Shown: positions 20,768-30,061, counted from the first letter of the stretch. The stretch is 64,000 nucleotides of DNA from Sphingosinicella sp. YJ22 (GCF_011320075.1 NZ_JAANPA010000001.1:170112-234111), one strand, 5' to 3'. Numbers and translations: made by a program. Notes: generated from the sequence alone by a model not told the origin.

Positions 20768-22231
20768 ATGTTCGAGAGCCTGAGCGATCGCCTGAGCGGC
20801 GTGTTCGACCGCCTCCGCGGCCGCGGCGCGCTGACCGAGGCCGACGTGCGCGCGGCGATGCGCGAGGTGCGGATCGCCCTGCTCGAGGCGGACGTGGCGC
20901 TCCCGGTGGTGCGCGAGTTCGTCGACAAGGCGACCGAGCAGGCGGTCGGCCAGCAGGTCCTCCGCTCGGTCACTCCGGGCCAGCAGGTCGTCAAGATCGT
21001 CAACGACGCTCTGGTCGAGATGCTTGGCGCCGAGGAAGCGGCGCTCGACCTCGCGGTCACTCCGCCCGCGATCGTGATGATGGTCGGCCTGCAGGGCTCG
21101 GGCAAGACCACCACCACCGCCAAGCTCGCCAAGCGTCTCAGCGAGAAGGACCGCAAGAAGGTCCTGATGGCGTCGCTCGACGTCCAACGCCCGGCCGCGC
21201 AGGAGCAGCTCGCCGTGCTCGGCCGCCAGACCGACGTCGCGACCTTGCCGATCGTCCCCGGCCAGCAGCCGGTCGAGATCGCGCGCCGAGCGGTCCAGGC
21301 CGCCAAGCTGCAGGGCTATGACGTCCTCATGCTCGACACCGCCGGCCGGCTCGCCGTCGACCAGGCGCTGATGGACGAGATGAAGGCGGTGGCCGCTGCG
21401 ACCAGCCCGACCGAGATCCTGCTCGTCGCCGACTCGATGACCGGCCAGGACGCGGTCAACACCGCGAAGATCTTCTCCGAGGAGGTTGCCCTCACCGGCG
21501 TGGTCCTCACCCGGATGGACGGCGACGCCCGCGGCGGCGCGGCGCTGTCGATGCGTGCGGTCACCGGCCGGCCGATCAAGTTCGCCGGCGTCGGCGAGGG
21601 CATGGACGCTCTCGAGGTGTTCAGCCCGGGGCGCGTCGCCGGCCGCATCCTCGGCATGGGCGACATCGTCAGCCTGGTCGAGAAGGCGCAGGAGACGATC
21701 CAGGCCGAGGAGGCCGACGCCCTCGCCAAGAAGATGGCCAAGGGCCAGTTCGATTTGAACGACCTGCGCATGCAGCTCCAGCAGATGCAGCGCATGGGCG
21801 GCCTCGGCGCGCTCGCCGGAATGATGCCGGGCATGGGCAAATTGAAGGGCCAGGTCGACGCGATCGACGGCCAGGGCAAGATGCTCGCCCGCCTCGACGC
21901 CATCGTCGGCTCGATGACGGCGAAGGAGCGGGCCAAGCCCGAGCTCCTCAACGCCAAGCGCAAGATCCGCGTCGCCAAGGGCTCCGGAACCACGGTCCAA
22001 GACGTCAACCGTCTCCTCAAGATGCACCAGGAGATGGCCAACGCGATGAAGAAGATCCGCAAGATGGGCGGCCTCGGCAAGCTCGCCGCGATGTTCGGCG
22101 GCGGCGGTGGCCTCGGCGGTCTGGGCGGCCTCGGCGGACCAGGCGGCCCGGGCGCCGCGCTCCCGCCCGGCGGTCTTCCCGGATTGGGCGGAGGCGGCGC
22201 GCCGTTCAACCTCCCGAAGAAATTCAAGTGA
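20768..22231 (+). CDS. ffh: Signal recognition particle protein Ffh
   Basis: SRP54 GTPase that binds signal peptides and 4.5S RNA and targets nascent membrane proteins. The 487 residues comprise the N domain, the G domain (GLQGSGKTTTTAKLAKRL, DTAGRLAVDQ, TRMDGDARGG, GVGEGMDAL) and a Met-rich M domain (about 320-440), then an unusually Gly/Pro-rich tail (GGGGGLGGLGGLGG and following) ending in PKKFK. ATG 20768 is chosen over TTG 20762. First gene of ffh-rpsP-rimM. Confidence 0.97.
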   Translation: MFESLSDRLSGVFDRLRGRGALTEADVRAAMREVRIALLEADVALPVVREFVDKATEQAVGQQVLRSVTPGQQVVKIVNDALVEMLGAEEAALDLAVTPPAIVMMVGLQGSGKTTTTAKLAKRLSEKDRKKVLMASLDVQRPAAQEQLAVLGRQTDVATLPIVPGQQPVEIARRAVQAAKLQGYDVLMLDTAGRLAVDQALMDEMKAVAAATSPTEILLVADSMTGQDAVNTAKIFSEEVALTGVVLTRMDGDARGGAALSMRAVTGRPIKFAGVGEGMDALEVFSPGRVAGRILGMGDIVSLVEKAQETIQAEEADALAKKMAKGQFDLNDLRMQLQQMQRMGGLGALAGMMPGMGKLKGQVDAIDGQGKMLARLDAIVGSMTAKERAKPELLNAKRKIRVAKGSGTTVQDVNRLLKMHQEMANAMKKIRKMGGLGKLAAMFGGGGGLGGLGGLGGPGGPGAALPPGGLPGLGGGGAPFNLPKKFK

Positions 22232-22260
22232 TCAGAGTTAGAATTAGAAAGGACAAATAA

Positions 22261-22857
22261 ATGGCTGTTTCAATTCGTCTTTCCCGTGGCGGCGCCAAGA
22301 AGCGTCCCTATTTCAAGATCGTCGTGGCCGACTCCCGCACCGCTCGTGACGGCAAGTTCATCGAGCGCATCGGCAGCTACAATCCGATGCTTCCGAAGGA
22401 TTCGCCCGAGCGCGTGAAGCTCGACGCCGACCGCGCCAAGCATTGGCTGAGCGTCGGGGCGCAGCCGACCGACCGCGTCGCCCGCTTCCTCGACGCTGCC
22501 GGCGTCCGCGAGCGCGCCGCGCGCAGCAACCCGAACAAGGCTGTCCCGGGCGACAAGGCCAAGGAGCGCGCCGAGGAGCGTGCCCAGCGCGAGGCTGATG
22601 CCGCCGAGGCGGCCGCCGAGGCCGCGGCCGCGCCGGCCGAAGAGGCTGTGACGGAGACCGCCGAGGTTGAGGCTCCGGCCGCCGAGGCTGCGCCGGAGGC
22701 CGCTGAGGCTGAGGCTCCGGCCGCCGAGGCCGAAGCTCCGGCCTCCGAGGCTGAAGCCACCAACGAGGGCGAGTCCGCCTCCGAGCCCGCCGAGGGCGCC
22801 GACGAGGCCGCTCCCGCCGAGGACGCCGAAAAGGCGGAGGCCGAAAAGGCGGAATAA
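22261..22857 (+). CDS. rpsP: 30S ribosomal protein S16 with long Ala/Glu/Pro tail
   Basis: Ribosomal protein of the 30S body. Residues 1-90 are the conserved S16 fold ([21 protein letters not shown], then [19 protein letters not shown]). S16 is normally 80-90 residues; here about 105 extra residues of acidic low-complexity sequence (repeats of AEAEAPAAE) bring it to 198. Such tails occur in sphingomonads, but this one is long. An AAAGGAC site precedes ATG 22261. Between ffh and rimM in the usual order. Confidence 0.97.
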   Translation: MAVSIRLSRGGAKKRPYFKIVVADSRTARDGKFIERIGSYNPMLPKDSPERVKLDADRAKHWLSVGAQPTDRVARFLDAAGVRERAARSNPNKAVPGDKAKERAEERAQREADAAEAAAEAAAAPAEEAVTETAEVEAPAAEAAPEAAEAEAPAAEAEAPASEAEATNEGESASEPAEGADEAAPAEDAEKAEAEKAE

Positions 22858-22860
22858 GCC

Positions 22861-23346
22861 TTGTCGGACGAAAGTCAGGTCACCCTCGCCGCCGTCGCCG
22901 GAGCCCATGGCGTCGGCGGCGAGGTGCGCATCAAGCTGTTCGCCCAGAGCGTGGACAGCCTGAAGCGGCACAAGCAGGTCTCCGTGGGAGGCCGGCCGCT
23001 TACCTTGAAGTCGATCCGGGGCGGCGGTCAGCCCGTCGCCCGTTTCGCCGAGATCACCGACCGCAACGGCGCCGAGGCGCTTCGCGGTCAGCTCGTCACC
23101 ATTCCCCGCTCGGCGCTGCCGGCGCTCGAGGAGGGGGAATATTACCATGCCGACCTGATCGGCCTTCCCTGCGTGGACCAAGAAGGGCAGCCGCTCGGCA
23201 CTGTGTTCGCGGTCGAGAATTTCGGCGCCGGCGACCTCATCGAGATCGAGAAGCCCGACGGCAAGCGCGGCCTGGTGCCGTTCCGGCCGGGCATCGCCGA
23301 CCTCGATGGCGAACGGGTCGTCGTGGATCCGGCATTTCTCGCCTGA
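22861..23346 (+). CDS. rimM: Ribosome maturation factor RimM
   Basis: Binds S19 and assists 30S head assembly. The 161-residue protein has the N-terminal RimM barrel (LAAVAGAHGVGGEVRIKLF) and a PRC-barrel-like C-terminal half (YYHADLIGLPCVDQEG, VPFRPGIADLDGERVVVD). TTG start at 22861, three nt after the rpsP stop, with only a weak ribosome site, so coupling to rpsP translation is likely. The usual next gene, trmD, is displaced to 28.8 kb. Confidence 0.95.
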   Translation: MSDESQVTLAAVAGAHGVGGEVRIKLFAQSVDSLKRHKQVSVGGRPLTLKSIRGGGQPVARFAEITDRNGAEALRGQLVTIPRSALPALEEGEYYHADLIGLPCVDQEGQPLGTVFAVENFGAGDLIEIEKPDGKRGLVPFRPGIADLDGERVVVDPAFLA

Positions 23347-23438
23347 CCGGCCGCAATCGGTCGCGCTTTCGCCGCAATCGCTTTGCTAGGTCCCCCCGCC
23401 GCGGCGAACGCGCCCGGCCTGTTTAAGGGAATAGCATC

Positions 23439-24050
23439 GTGAAGCTTGGTCTTTCTGCCTTTGCCGCCGCCACGTTCCTGGTCGCGGTCCCGGCCCATGC
23501 CCAATTCAGCGGCCCGCGCGTCGAGGCGCGGCTCGCTTATGAATCCGTCGAGGCGGCGATCGAGACGGGCGACCCGCTCGCCACCGAGGATAGCGAAAGC
23601 GCGATCAGCTATGGCGGCGAGGTGGGCTATGATCTCGGCCTCGGACCGCTCGTCGTTGGCGCCTATGCCGGCCTTGAAGGCTCCAATCTACGCACCTGCC
23701 AGGAAGTGTTCGGCGGCGACGAAGGCTGCATCGACCAGGGGCGCAATCTCTATGCGGGGGTCCGCGCCGGCTTCAATCCGGTGCCCCGGGTGCTGCTCTA
23801 CGCCAAGGGCGGCTATTCGAACGGCACTGTCGACGTCAGCTATGATGATGGCGGCGCCGGCGGCTTCGACGTGTCCGACGATTTCGGCGGCTACCATCTC
23901 GGCGTCGGCGGCGAAGTGGCGGTCGCGGCGGGCCTCTACGGCCGCCTCGAATATGTCCACATCGACTATGGCGAGTTCGAGTTCGACACCGACACGCTTG
24001 CGGACCTGAGCCGCGGCCAGGTCATGGTCGGCCTCGGCCTGCGCTTCTAA
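23439..24050 (+). CDS. Outer-membrane beta-barrel protein
   Basis: A 203-residue protein with a signal peptide (MKLGLSAFAAATFLVAVPAHA, cleavage before QF), repeating amphipathic beta strands (GGEVGYDLGLGPLVVGAYAG, NLYAGVRAGFNPV, HLGVGGEVAVA) and a C-terminal Phe (GLGLRF), as expected for an 8-stranded OmpA/porin-like barrel. One disulfide-type Cys pair (TCQEVFGGDEGC) sits in a loop. It lies just downstream of rimM where trmD would be expected. Confidence 0.8.
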   Translation: MKLGLSAFAAATFLVAVPAHAQFSGPRVEARLAYESVEAAIETGDPLATEDSESAISYGGEVGYDLGLGPLVVGAYAGLEGSNLRTCQEVFGGDEGCIDQGRNLYAGVRAGFNPVPRVLLYAKGGYSNGTVDVSYDDGGAGGFDVSDDFGGYHLGVGGEVAVAAGLYGRLEYVHIDYGEFEFDTDTLADLSRGQVMVGLGLRF

Positions 24051-24123
24051 GCCTGACGCTCCTTCGCCTTTTGTCGGGCACGGTCTCGGGGTAGGATGAC
24101 CGCGGCAAAAGGGGAGGGGCGAG

Positions 24124-25500
24124 ATGGAGAATCTCGGGGCGACGCGGCGCGACGTATTGCGTGGCGCCGCGTCGCTTGCGCTGGCCGGCTCGCTGACCGG
24201 ATGCGACCCGCGGCCGACCAACATCGTCTTCATCCTGGCCGACGATCTCGGCTATGCCGACCTCAGCTGCTACGGCCGGCGTGACTATGAGACGCCCAAG
24301 ATCGACGGACTCGCGGCCGGGGGCGTGAAGCTGACCCAGGGCTACGCCAACAGCTGCGTCTGCTCGCCGACCCGGGTGGCGCTGATCACCGGCCGTTACC
24401 AGCAGCGTCTTCGCGTCGGGCTCGAGGAGCCGATCAACGACGTGAATTTCGAGGTTCGCCTGCCCGACGGCCACCCGACCCTGCCGTCGCTGCTCAAGGG
24501 CCTGGGCTACCGAACCGCGCTGATCGGCAAATGGCATGTCGGGGTGGCACCCGAGGCGGGGCCGCTCGCCTTCGGCTACGACTATTTCTTCGGTTATCCG
24601 TTCGGCGGCACCAATTATTATCAGCAGACCGATTCCAGCGGCCGGATCGTCCCGCGCGACCTCGTCTTTCGCAATCGCGAGCCGGTCCGGGTCGAGGGCT
24701 ATCTCACCGATGCGCTCGGCGACGAAGCGGCAGCGTGGATCGGCGCCGGCACCGGCCCGTTCTTCCTCAGTCTTCATTTCAACGCCGCTCACTTCCCCTG
24801 GGTGGCGCCCGGCGACCGAGCGGCCGCCGCGGCGTGGACCGACGATTTCGACCGCAACCAGGGCAATCTCGAGATATACGGCCAGATGGTCGGGAGCCTC
24901 GACGCCAATGTCGGCAAGGTGCTGGCGGCGATCGACCGGCTCGGCCTCGCCAACGATACGATCGTCGTGTTCACCAGCGACAATGGCGGCGAGCGCTTCT
25001 CGGACACCTGGCCGTTCACCGGTGCGAAGGGCGAACTGCTGGAAGGCGGGCTTCGCGTGCCGCTGATCGTGCGCTGGCCGGGACGGGTCGCCGCCAACAC
25101 CGTCTCGCCGCAGGTGATGACGACGATGGATTTCCTCCCCACGCTGCTCGGTGCGGTGGGGGGGCGGCCCGACCCGGCTTTTCCGTCCGACGGGGAGGAT
25201 TTGATGCCGGTGCTCCGGGGACATGCGAGCGTGCGTTCGCGCCGGCTGTTCTGGCGCCATCGGACCGCGACCCAGGAAGCGGTTCGCGATGGCGACTGGA
25301 AATACCTTCTGCTCGGCGGCAAGGAGCATCTGTTCAACCTCGCCTATGACGAGCGCGAGCGCGCCGACCGGTCGGCGGAGGAACCGGCGAAGCTCGCCGA
25401 GCTCAAGAATGCCTATGCGGCGTGGAATGCGTCGATGCTGATCTATCCCCCGGACAGTTTCAGCTACGACGTCAAGCAGATCGACGCCGACCGCTATTGA
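24124..25500 (+). CDS. Sulfatase (formylglycine type), exported
   Basis: Arylsulfatase-family enzyme removing sulfate esters; the substrate is unknown. The N-terminus has a twin-arginine signal (ATRRDVLRGAASLALAGSLTGC) that may also be a lipobox. The catalytic Cys (about C80) lies in CSPTR, which is converted to formylglycine by a separate enzyme. Metal ligands include the first ADDLGYADLS block and FTSDNGG later; the KWHVG lysine/histidine pair is present. Length 458 fits the family. No maturation enzyme is in the window. Confidence 0.93.
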   Translation: MENLGATRRDVLRGAASLALAGSLTGCDPRPTNIVFILADDLGYADLSCYGRRDYETPKIDGLAAGGVKLTQGYANSCVCSPTRVALITGRYQQRLRVGLEEPINDVNFEVRLPDGHPTLPSLLKGLGYRTALIGKWHVGVAPEAGPLAFGYDYFFGYPFGGTNYYQQTDSSGRIVPRDLVFRNREPVRVEGYLTDALGDEAAAWIGAGTGPFFLSLHFNAAHFPWVAPGDRAAAAAWTDDFDRNQGNLEIYGQMVGSLDANVGKVLAAIDRLGLANDTIVVFTSDNGGERFSDTWPFTGAKGELLEGGLRVPLIVRWPGRVAANTVSPQVMTTMDFLPTLLGAVGGRPDPAFPSDGEDLMPVLRGHASVRSRRLFWRHRTATQEAVRDGDWKYLLLGGKEHLFNLAYDERERADRSAEEPAKLAELKNAYAAWNASMLIYPPDSFSYDVKQIDADRY

Positions 25501-26448
25501 TCAGCGGATCGAGTTGCCGCGCAGCTTCTCGCGCAGGATCGGCCGTTCGTTCGCGAGGTCGTTGCGGATCGTCGTCGCGGCGACGCCGCCCTCGCCCATG
25601 GCGTGGCTGATCTGGTCGAGGCCGAGCACAACGTCGCCGGCCGCGTAGAGGCCGGTCACGCTGGTGCGCTGGTGGCTGTCCACCACGATGCAGCCGGTGT
25701 CCGCGCTGAGGGCGGCGCCGACCTGACCGGCGAGTTCGGTATGGGTGTCGGAGCCGAGCGCCGGATAGACGCTGTCGAAGCGATGCTCGCCATAGGGCGT
25801 GGCGATGGTGATCGTGTCGCCGGACGCCGCCACCGCCTGGCAGGGGCCGTCGACGCTGGCGATGCCGAACTCCGCGAGCTTCGCCCGGTCCTCCGCGCTG
25901 AGATCGTGCGCGCGATCGGGGGCGATCAGAGTGACGTCCTCGGTGAAGCCGCGCAGGAACACCGCCTCGGCGACGCCGCGGCCGCCGCTTCCGATCACGC
26001 CCACTTTCTTGTCGGTGACCTCGAAGCCGTCGCAGACCGGGCAATAGCGGATCAGCCCCTTGGCGAGCGCGGAATCGTGCAGATCCTCATCCATTGCCGG
26101 TCGGCGGTTGGTGACTCCGGTGGCGAGCAGCACCTTGCGCGCTCTGACGCAGCCCGAACCCCAGGTCGCCTGGAAGCCGCCCTCGATCCGGTCCAGCCGC
26201 GTCACCCGCCCGGTCTCGATCGACGCGCCGTATTTCTGCGCCTGCTCGCGCATCAGCCAAAGCAGCTCTTTGCCGCTGATCCCGTCGGGAAACCCGGCGT
26301 GGTTGTGGGTGCACGGGATCCAGCCCGCGCGGCTCTTGCCCGCGTCGATCACCCTCAGCGAGAGATGGTAGCGGGTCAGATAAATGGCCGCCGTCAGCCC
26401 CGCCGGGCCGCCGCCGATCACCAGGCAGTCATAGTCGAAGTCGCTCAT
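25501..26448 (-). CDS. NAD(P)/FAD-dependent oxidoreductase, thioredoxin-reductase-like
   Basis: A 315-residue flavoprotein with two Rossmann motifs (VIGGGPAGLTAAIYL near residue 10 and VGVIGSGGRG near 150) and the redox pair CPVC (about C136/C139) in the position of the thioredoxin reductase CATC. The NADPH and FAD C-terminal motif GLYAAGDVVLGLDQISHAMG is present. It may be a thioredoxin/ferredoxin reductase paralogue; the physiological partner is unclear. Its stop abuts the convergent sulfatase stop. Confidence 0.88.
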   Translation of the reverse strand: MSDFDYDCLVIGGGPAGLTAAIYLTRYHLSLRVIDAGKSRAGWIPCTHNHAGFPDGISGKELLWLMREQAQKYGASIETGRVTRLDRIEGGFQATWGSGCVRARKVLLATGVTNRRPAMDEDLHDSALAKGLIRYCPVCDGFEVTDKKVGVIGSGGRGVAEAVFLRGFTEDVTLIAPDRAHDLSAEDRAKLAEFGIASVDGPCQAVAASGDTITIATPYGEHRFDSVYPALGSDTHTELAGQVGAALSADTGCIVVDSHQRTSVTGLYAAGDVVLGLDQISHAMGEGGVAATTIRNDLANERPILREKLRGNSIR

Positions 26449-26575
26449 TCCCGTGACAGCGCCGGAACGACCGCGCGGTTCCGCTTTGGGTGACTGAACC
26501 GCCTAGGTCACCTGCTGGCGCCGCCGGGAAGGGCGCGCTAAGTCCCGGCAAAACCGCAATCGGGGAGGGGACGCC

Positions 26576-28111
26576 ATGAAGAAATATCTCGCACTGCTCG
26601 GCACCGCACTGGTCCTGGCCCCGCCCGCTGCCGCACAGGCGCCGGCGGCCCAGCCCGCCGCCGAGGCGCCGCGCACCCGCGAGCAGGTCTTCGCCGCCCT
26701 CGACGCGCAATTCGCCGCCTTCCAGCGCGGCCAACACGTGCCGGGCCTCGTCTGGGGCGTGGTGCAGGACGGCCGGCTGGTCCATGTCAGAGGCTTCGGC
26801 GCGCACGAGCCGAACGGTTCGCAACCGGTCACCGGCGACAGCCTGTTCCGCATCGCCTCCATGTCCAAGGCCTTCACCGGTCTCGCCATCCTGAAGCTGC
26901 GCGACGAGGGCCGCCTGCGCCTCGACGACCTCGCCGAGCAATATGTGCCGGAAATGCGCAACTGGCGTTATCCGACCGCGGACTCTCCCCGCATCCGGGT
27001 TCGCGACCTGCTCGCCCATGTGCCCGGCTTCGTCACCGACGATCCGTGGGGCGACCGCCAGCAGGTGCTGAGCGAGGCGGACTTCACCCGAATGCTTCGC
27101 GCGGGCGTTCCGTTCACCCGCGCGCCGCAGCTGCAGATGGAATATTCCAACTTCGGCTACGCGCTGCTCGGCCGGATCATCACCAACGTCTCGGGCCGGC
27201 CCTACAAGGACTATATCGAGCAGACGATCATGCGCCCGCTCGGCATGGCGTCGAGCGGCTACGACATCTCGGAATCGCCGCTCGAGCGCCGCGCCATCGG
27301 CTATCGCTGGGAGAACGAGGCCTGGGCGCGCGAGCCCGACATGGCCCACGGCACCTTCGGTTCGATGGGCGGCGTGCAGACCAGCGCCAACGACTATGCC
27401 CGCTGGATCGGCTTCCTGCTGTCCGCCTGGCCGGCGCGCGACGACCCGGAGAGCGGCCCGGTGCGGCGCTCGACGGTGCGCGAGATGGGGCAGGGGCTGA
27501 ACTTCCCGACAATCTCGACGCGTCCGTCGAGCGGCGGCGCGCAATGCCCGATGGTCAGCGCCTACGGCATGGGCCTAATCGCGCTGCAGGACTGCAATTT
27601 CCGCCAGATGCTCACCCACAGCGGCGGCTATCCCGGCTACGGCTCGTTCATGCTGCTTCTGCCGGAGCACAATAGCGGCCTGTTCGCTTTCTCCAGCCGC
27701 ACCTACACCGCGCCGTCGCGGCAGGTGATGGAGGCGGCCCAGGAGCTGCTTCGAGCGGGCCTGCTGCCGACGCGCACGGAAGCGGTCGGCGACGCGCTCG
27801 CGGCGACCTACCGCGCGGCCGGCGCCGCCTACCAGGCCGGCTCGATCGAGCCGATCCGCGGCCGGCTTGCGATGAACTTCCTGATGGACCGCTCGCCGGA
27901 GAATTGGGGCCGCGTCCTCGGCGAGATTCGCCAGCAGGTCGGCGCCTGCCAGACCGACGCGCCGATCACGCCGAGCGGCGCATTGAACGGCTATTTCGAA
28001 TGGACCTGCGAGCGTGGCCGCCTTGGCGGGCAAGTGCTGCTCGCGCCGACCAGCCCGCCGACCATCCAGGCGCTGCGCTTCCGCCCGATGCCGAACGTCT
28101 CGCCGCAATGA
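26576..28111 (+). CDS. Serine hydrolase, beta-lactamase/D-aminopeptidase family, exported
   Basis: A 511-residue class C-like serine hydrolase with a signal peptide (LGTALVLAPPAAAQA). The catalytic S95-x-x-K98 is in IASMSK, the Tyr in MEYSN (about Y190), and a third motif HSGG at about 348. The C-terminal 130 residues form an additional beta domain. Such enzymes act as esterases, D-peptidases or beta-lactamases; the substrate is not predictable. It is divergent from the TrxR-like gene and sits just before vapBC. Confidence 0.9.
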   Translation: MKKYLALLGTALVLAPPAAAQAPAAQPAAEAPRTREQVFAALDAQFAAFQRGQHVPGLVWGVVQDGRLVHVRGFGAHEPNGSQPVTGDSLFRIASMSKAFTGLAILKLRDEGRLRLDDLAEQYVPEMRNWRYPTADSPRIRVRDLLAHVPGFVTDDPWGDRQQVLSEADFTRMLRAGVPFTRAPQLQMEYSNFGYALLGRIITNVSGRPYKDYIEQTIMRPLGMASSGYDISESPLERRAIGYRWENEAWAREPDMAHGTFGSMGGVQTSANDYARWIGFLLSAWPARDDPESGPVRRSTVREMGQGLNFPTISTRPSSGGAQCPMVSAYGMGLIALQDCNFRQMLTHSGGYPGYGSFMLLLPEHNSGLFAFSSRTYTAPSRQVMEAAQELLRAGLLPTRTEAVGDALAATYRAAGAAYQAGSIEPIRGRLAMNFLMDRSPENWGRVLGEIRQQVGACQTDAPITPSGALNGYFEWTCERGRLGGQVLLAPTSPPTIQALRFRPMPNVSPQ

Positions 28112-28156
28112 CGCCAATCGGCGCCGCGACCGCGTTGAAGCCTGGCGAAAGCGAAT

Positions 28157-28177
28157 GTATATACAGGCCGTATATAC
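28157..28177. promoter_or_regulatory. vapB operator (paired palindromes)
   Basis: Two identical 8-bp palindromes, GTATATAC at 28157-28164 and 28170-28177, 13 bp apart, directly upstream of the vapB ribosome site. The AT-rich paired half-sites are typical of VapB/AbrB-type autoregulation, and would also set transcription of trmD and rplS downstream. Confidence 0.75.
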
Positions 28178-28187
28178 GGAGGCTCGG

Positions 28188-28463
28188 ATGAGCAAGGAAT
28201 ATACCGCCAAGAGCTTCAGGTCGGGCAATTCGGTCGCGATCCGGATGCCGGCTGCGCTCGGGATCGAGCCCGACCGCGAGTGGACGGTGACCGAGGAGCA
28301 GGGCGAATTGCACATTCGCGCCAAGGCGCCGCCGAGGCGAACGATCGACGTCAGCGGGTTTGCCGGCAAGGCGCCTTGGCTGAAGCCGATTCCTAGGGAG
28401 CTCCGCGAGTTCGAGGAGCGGCCGAGCACGATCGCCGCACATGCCAAGCAGCGTGATGCGTGA
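28188..28463 (+). CDS. vapB: VapB-type antitoxin (AbrB fold)
   Basis: A 91-residue antitoxin: an N-terminal swapped-hairpin DNA-binding domain (EYTAKSFRSGNSVAIRMPAALGI) and a C-terminal toxin-neutralising tail with Phe/Trp-Leu-Lys residues. ATG 28188 follows ACGGAGG. Its stop overlaps the VapC start (GTGA). It probably represses the whole run through the paired palindromes just upstream. Confidence 0.9.
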   Translation: MSKEYTAKSFRSGNSVAIRMPAALGIEPDREWTVTEEQGELHIRAKAPPRRTIDVSGFAGKAPWLKPIPRELREFEERPSTIAAHAKQRDA

Positions 28464-28840
28464 TCAAATATCTCATCGACACCAACGTCGCGATTTACGC
28501 GATGGCCGAGCGCGATTCCCCGCTCACCGTGCGAATGGAACGATGCTCGCCGGGCGAAATAGCCATTTCTGCCATCAGCTTCGCTGAAATCGCTCTCGGT
28601 TCGCATTCGGGACGGCCGCCTCCGCCCGAACTCCTCGATGCGTTCCTCGCGGCAATCCCGTTGCTCCCCTTCGACGAAGCGGCCGCGCGCGCTTACGCCC
28701 GGCTGCCGTTCAGGCGCACCCGCTTCGATCGACTGCTCGCGGCGCACGCACTCAGCATCGAGGCCGCGGTGATTACCAACAACGAGAGCGACTTTGACGA
28801 CGTGCCCGATCTGAAGGTTGAGAATTGGACCAAGCCGTGA
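28460..28840 (+). CDS. vapC: VapC-type PIN-domain ribonuclease toxin
   Basis: A 126-residue PIN-domain toxin that cleaves RNA, classically tRNA or rRNA loops. The four acidic metal ligands are visible as D7 (LIDTN), E43 (FAEIALG), D90 ([11 protein letters not shown]) and D111 (NNESDF). GTG start coupled to vapB. Its stop overlaps the likely trmD start (GTGA 28837-28840), so toxin and an essential tRNA enzyme share one message. Confidence 0.92.
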   Translation: MIKYLIDTNVAIYAMAERDSPLTVRMERCSPGEIAISAISFAEIALGSHSGRPPPPELLDAFLAAIPLLPFDEAAARAYARLPFRRTRFDRLLAAHALSIEAAVITNNESDFDDVPDLKVENWTKP

Positions 28841-29577
28841 CCTGGGCCGCCACCATCCTCACGCTCTACCCGGAGATGTTTCCCGGGCCGCTGGGCCACA
28901 GCCTGGCCGGCCGCGCTCTCGCGGACGGCACATGGTCGCTCGACACGGTGCAGATCCGCGACTTCGCGACCGACAAGCACCGCTCGGTCGACGACACGCC
29001 GGCCGGCGGCGGGGCCGGGATGGTGCTCAAGGTGGACGTGCTCGCCGCGGCCGTCGACCATGTCCTGGCGCGCGATCCGGACGTGCCGATGCTTGCGATG
29101 AGCCCGCGCGGGCGGCCGCTCGACCAGGCGCTGGTGCGCGAGCTCGCGGCCGGCCCCGGCGTCTCCGTCCTATGCGGCCGTTTCGAAGGCTTCGACGAGC
29201 GATTGTTCGAGGCGCGGCCGGTCATCCCGGTGTCGATCGGCGACTATGTGCTTTCCGGTGGGGAAACGGGCGCTTTCGTCCTCCTCGATGCTTGCATTCG
29301 CCTGCTTCCCGGCGTAATGGGCGCGCCTTCCAGCGGCGACGAGGAGAGCTTCGAAAGCGGCCTACTCGAATATCCGCATTATACCCGACCTCAAGTATGG
29401 GAAGGGCGCACGATCCCCGAAGTGCTGCGATCGGGGGATCATGCGAAGATCGCCGCCTGGCGTAAGCAGAGGGCGGAAGACGATACACGGCTAAGGCGGC
29501 CGGACCTGATCGAGCGCCACGGGGGCGCACGAAGGCCACCGCCCTCTGGCGCGCAGCGACGAGAACAGGAAGACTGA
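28837..29577 (+). CDS. trmD: tRNA (guanine-N1-)-methyltransferase TrmD
   Basis: Essential SPOUT methyltransferase making m1G37. The 246 residues include [22 protein letters not shown], the knot motif [10 protein letters not shown], and the C-terminal [18 protein letters not shown] 28837 gives the usual N-terminus ([11 protein letters not shown]) and overlaps the vapC stop; an upstream TTG at 28825 is possible. In the classical order trmD follows rimM directly; here 5.5 kb of accessory genes intervene. Confidence 0.95.
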   Translation: MTWAATILTLYPEMFPGPLGHSLAGRALADGTWSLDTVQIRDFATDKHRSVDDTPAGGGAGMVLKVDVLAAAVDHVLARDPDVPMLAMSPRGRPLDQALVRELAAGPGVSVLCGRFEGFDERLFEARPVIPVSIGDYVLSGGETGAFVLLDACIRLLPGVMGAPSSGDEESFESGLLEYPHYTRPQVWEGRTIPEVLRSGDHAKIAAWRKQRAEDDTRLRRPDLIERHGGARRPPPSGAQRREQED

Positions 29578-29578
29578 A

Positions 29579-30001
29579 ATGAACCTCATTCAGCAGCTCG
29601 AGGCCGAGCAGATCGAGCAGTACACCTCGGCCAAGCCGATCCCCGAATTCCGTCCCGGCGACACGCTGCGCGTCGGGGTGAAGGTGGTCGAGGGCGAGCG
29701 CACCCGAGTCCAGAATTTCGAAGGCGTCTGCATCGCCCGCGCCAACAAGGGCATGGGCAGCTGCTTCACCGTCCGCAAGATCAGCTTCGGCGAGGGCGTC
29801 GAGCGCGTCTTCCCGCTCTACAGCCCGAACGTCGATTCGATCGAGGTCGTCCGCCGCGGCGCCGTCCGTCGCGCCAAGCTCTATTACCTGCGTGGCCGCA
29901 CCGGCAAGTCGGCGCGCATCGCCGAGCGCCGCGACCCGCGCACCACCGGCAAGCAGGCCACCGCGGCCGCGCCGAAGGAGACCGAGACCGCCGAGGGCTG
30001 A
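29579..30001 (+). CDS. rplS: 50S ribosomal protein L19
   Basis: Ribosomal protein at the 30S-50S interface. 140 residues; conserved [30 protein letters not shown], and [29 protein letters not shown]. It starts one nt after the trmD stop and ends just before a strong terminator. It completes the ribosomal block. Confidence 0.97.
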   Translation: MNLIQQLEAEQIEQYTSAKPIPEFRPGDTLRVGVKVVEGERTRVQNFEGVCIARANKGMGSCFTVRKISFGEGVERVFPLYSPNVDSIEVVRRGAVRRAKLYYLRGRTGKSARIAERRDPRTTGKQATAAAPKETETAEG

Positions 30002-30027
30002 TCCTCTCGCGCAGTCGCGAAACGAAG

Positions 30028-30056
30028 AGGCGGTCGCTCGAAGCGGCCGCCTTTTT
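30028..30056 (+). terminator. Rho-independent terminator after rplS
   Basis: AGGCGGTCGC (30028-30037), loop TCGAA, GCGGCCGCCT (30043-30052; one G.T wobble), and T run to 30056. It ends the rplS message ahead of the convergent M28 peptidase. Confidence 0.85.
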
Positions 30057-30061
30057 CGTAT

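Noticed and set aside
20640..20768. 4.5S SRP RNA gene upstream of ffh
   Set aside because: The conserved SRP RNA loop (GGAA/AGCAGCC-type segment) is not visible in the leader.
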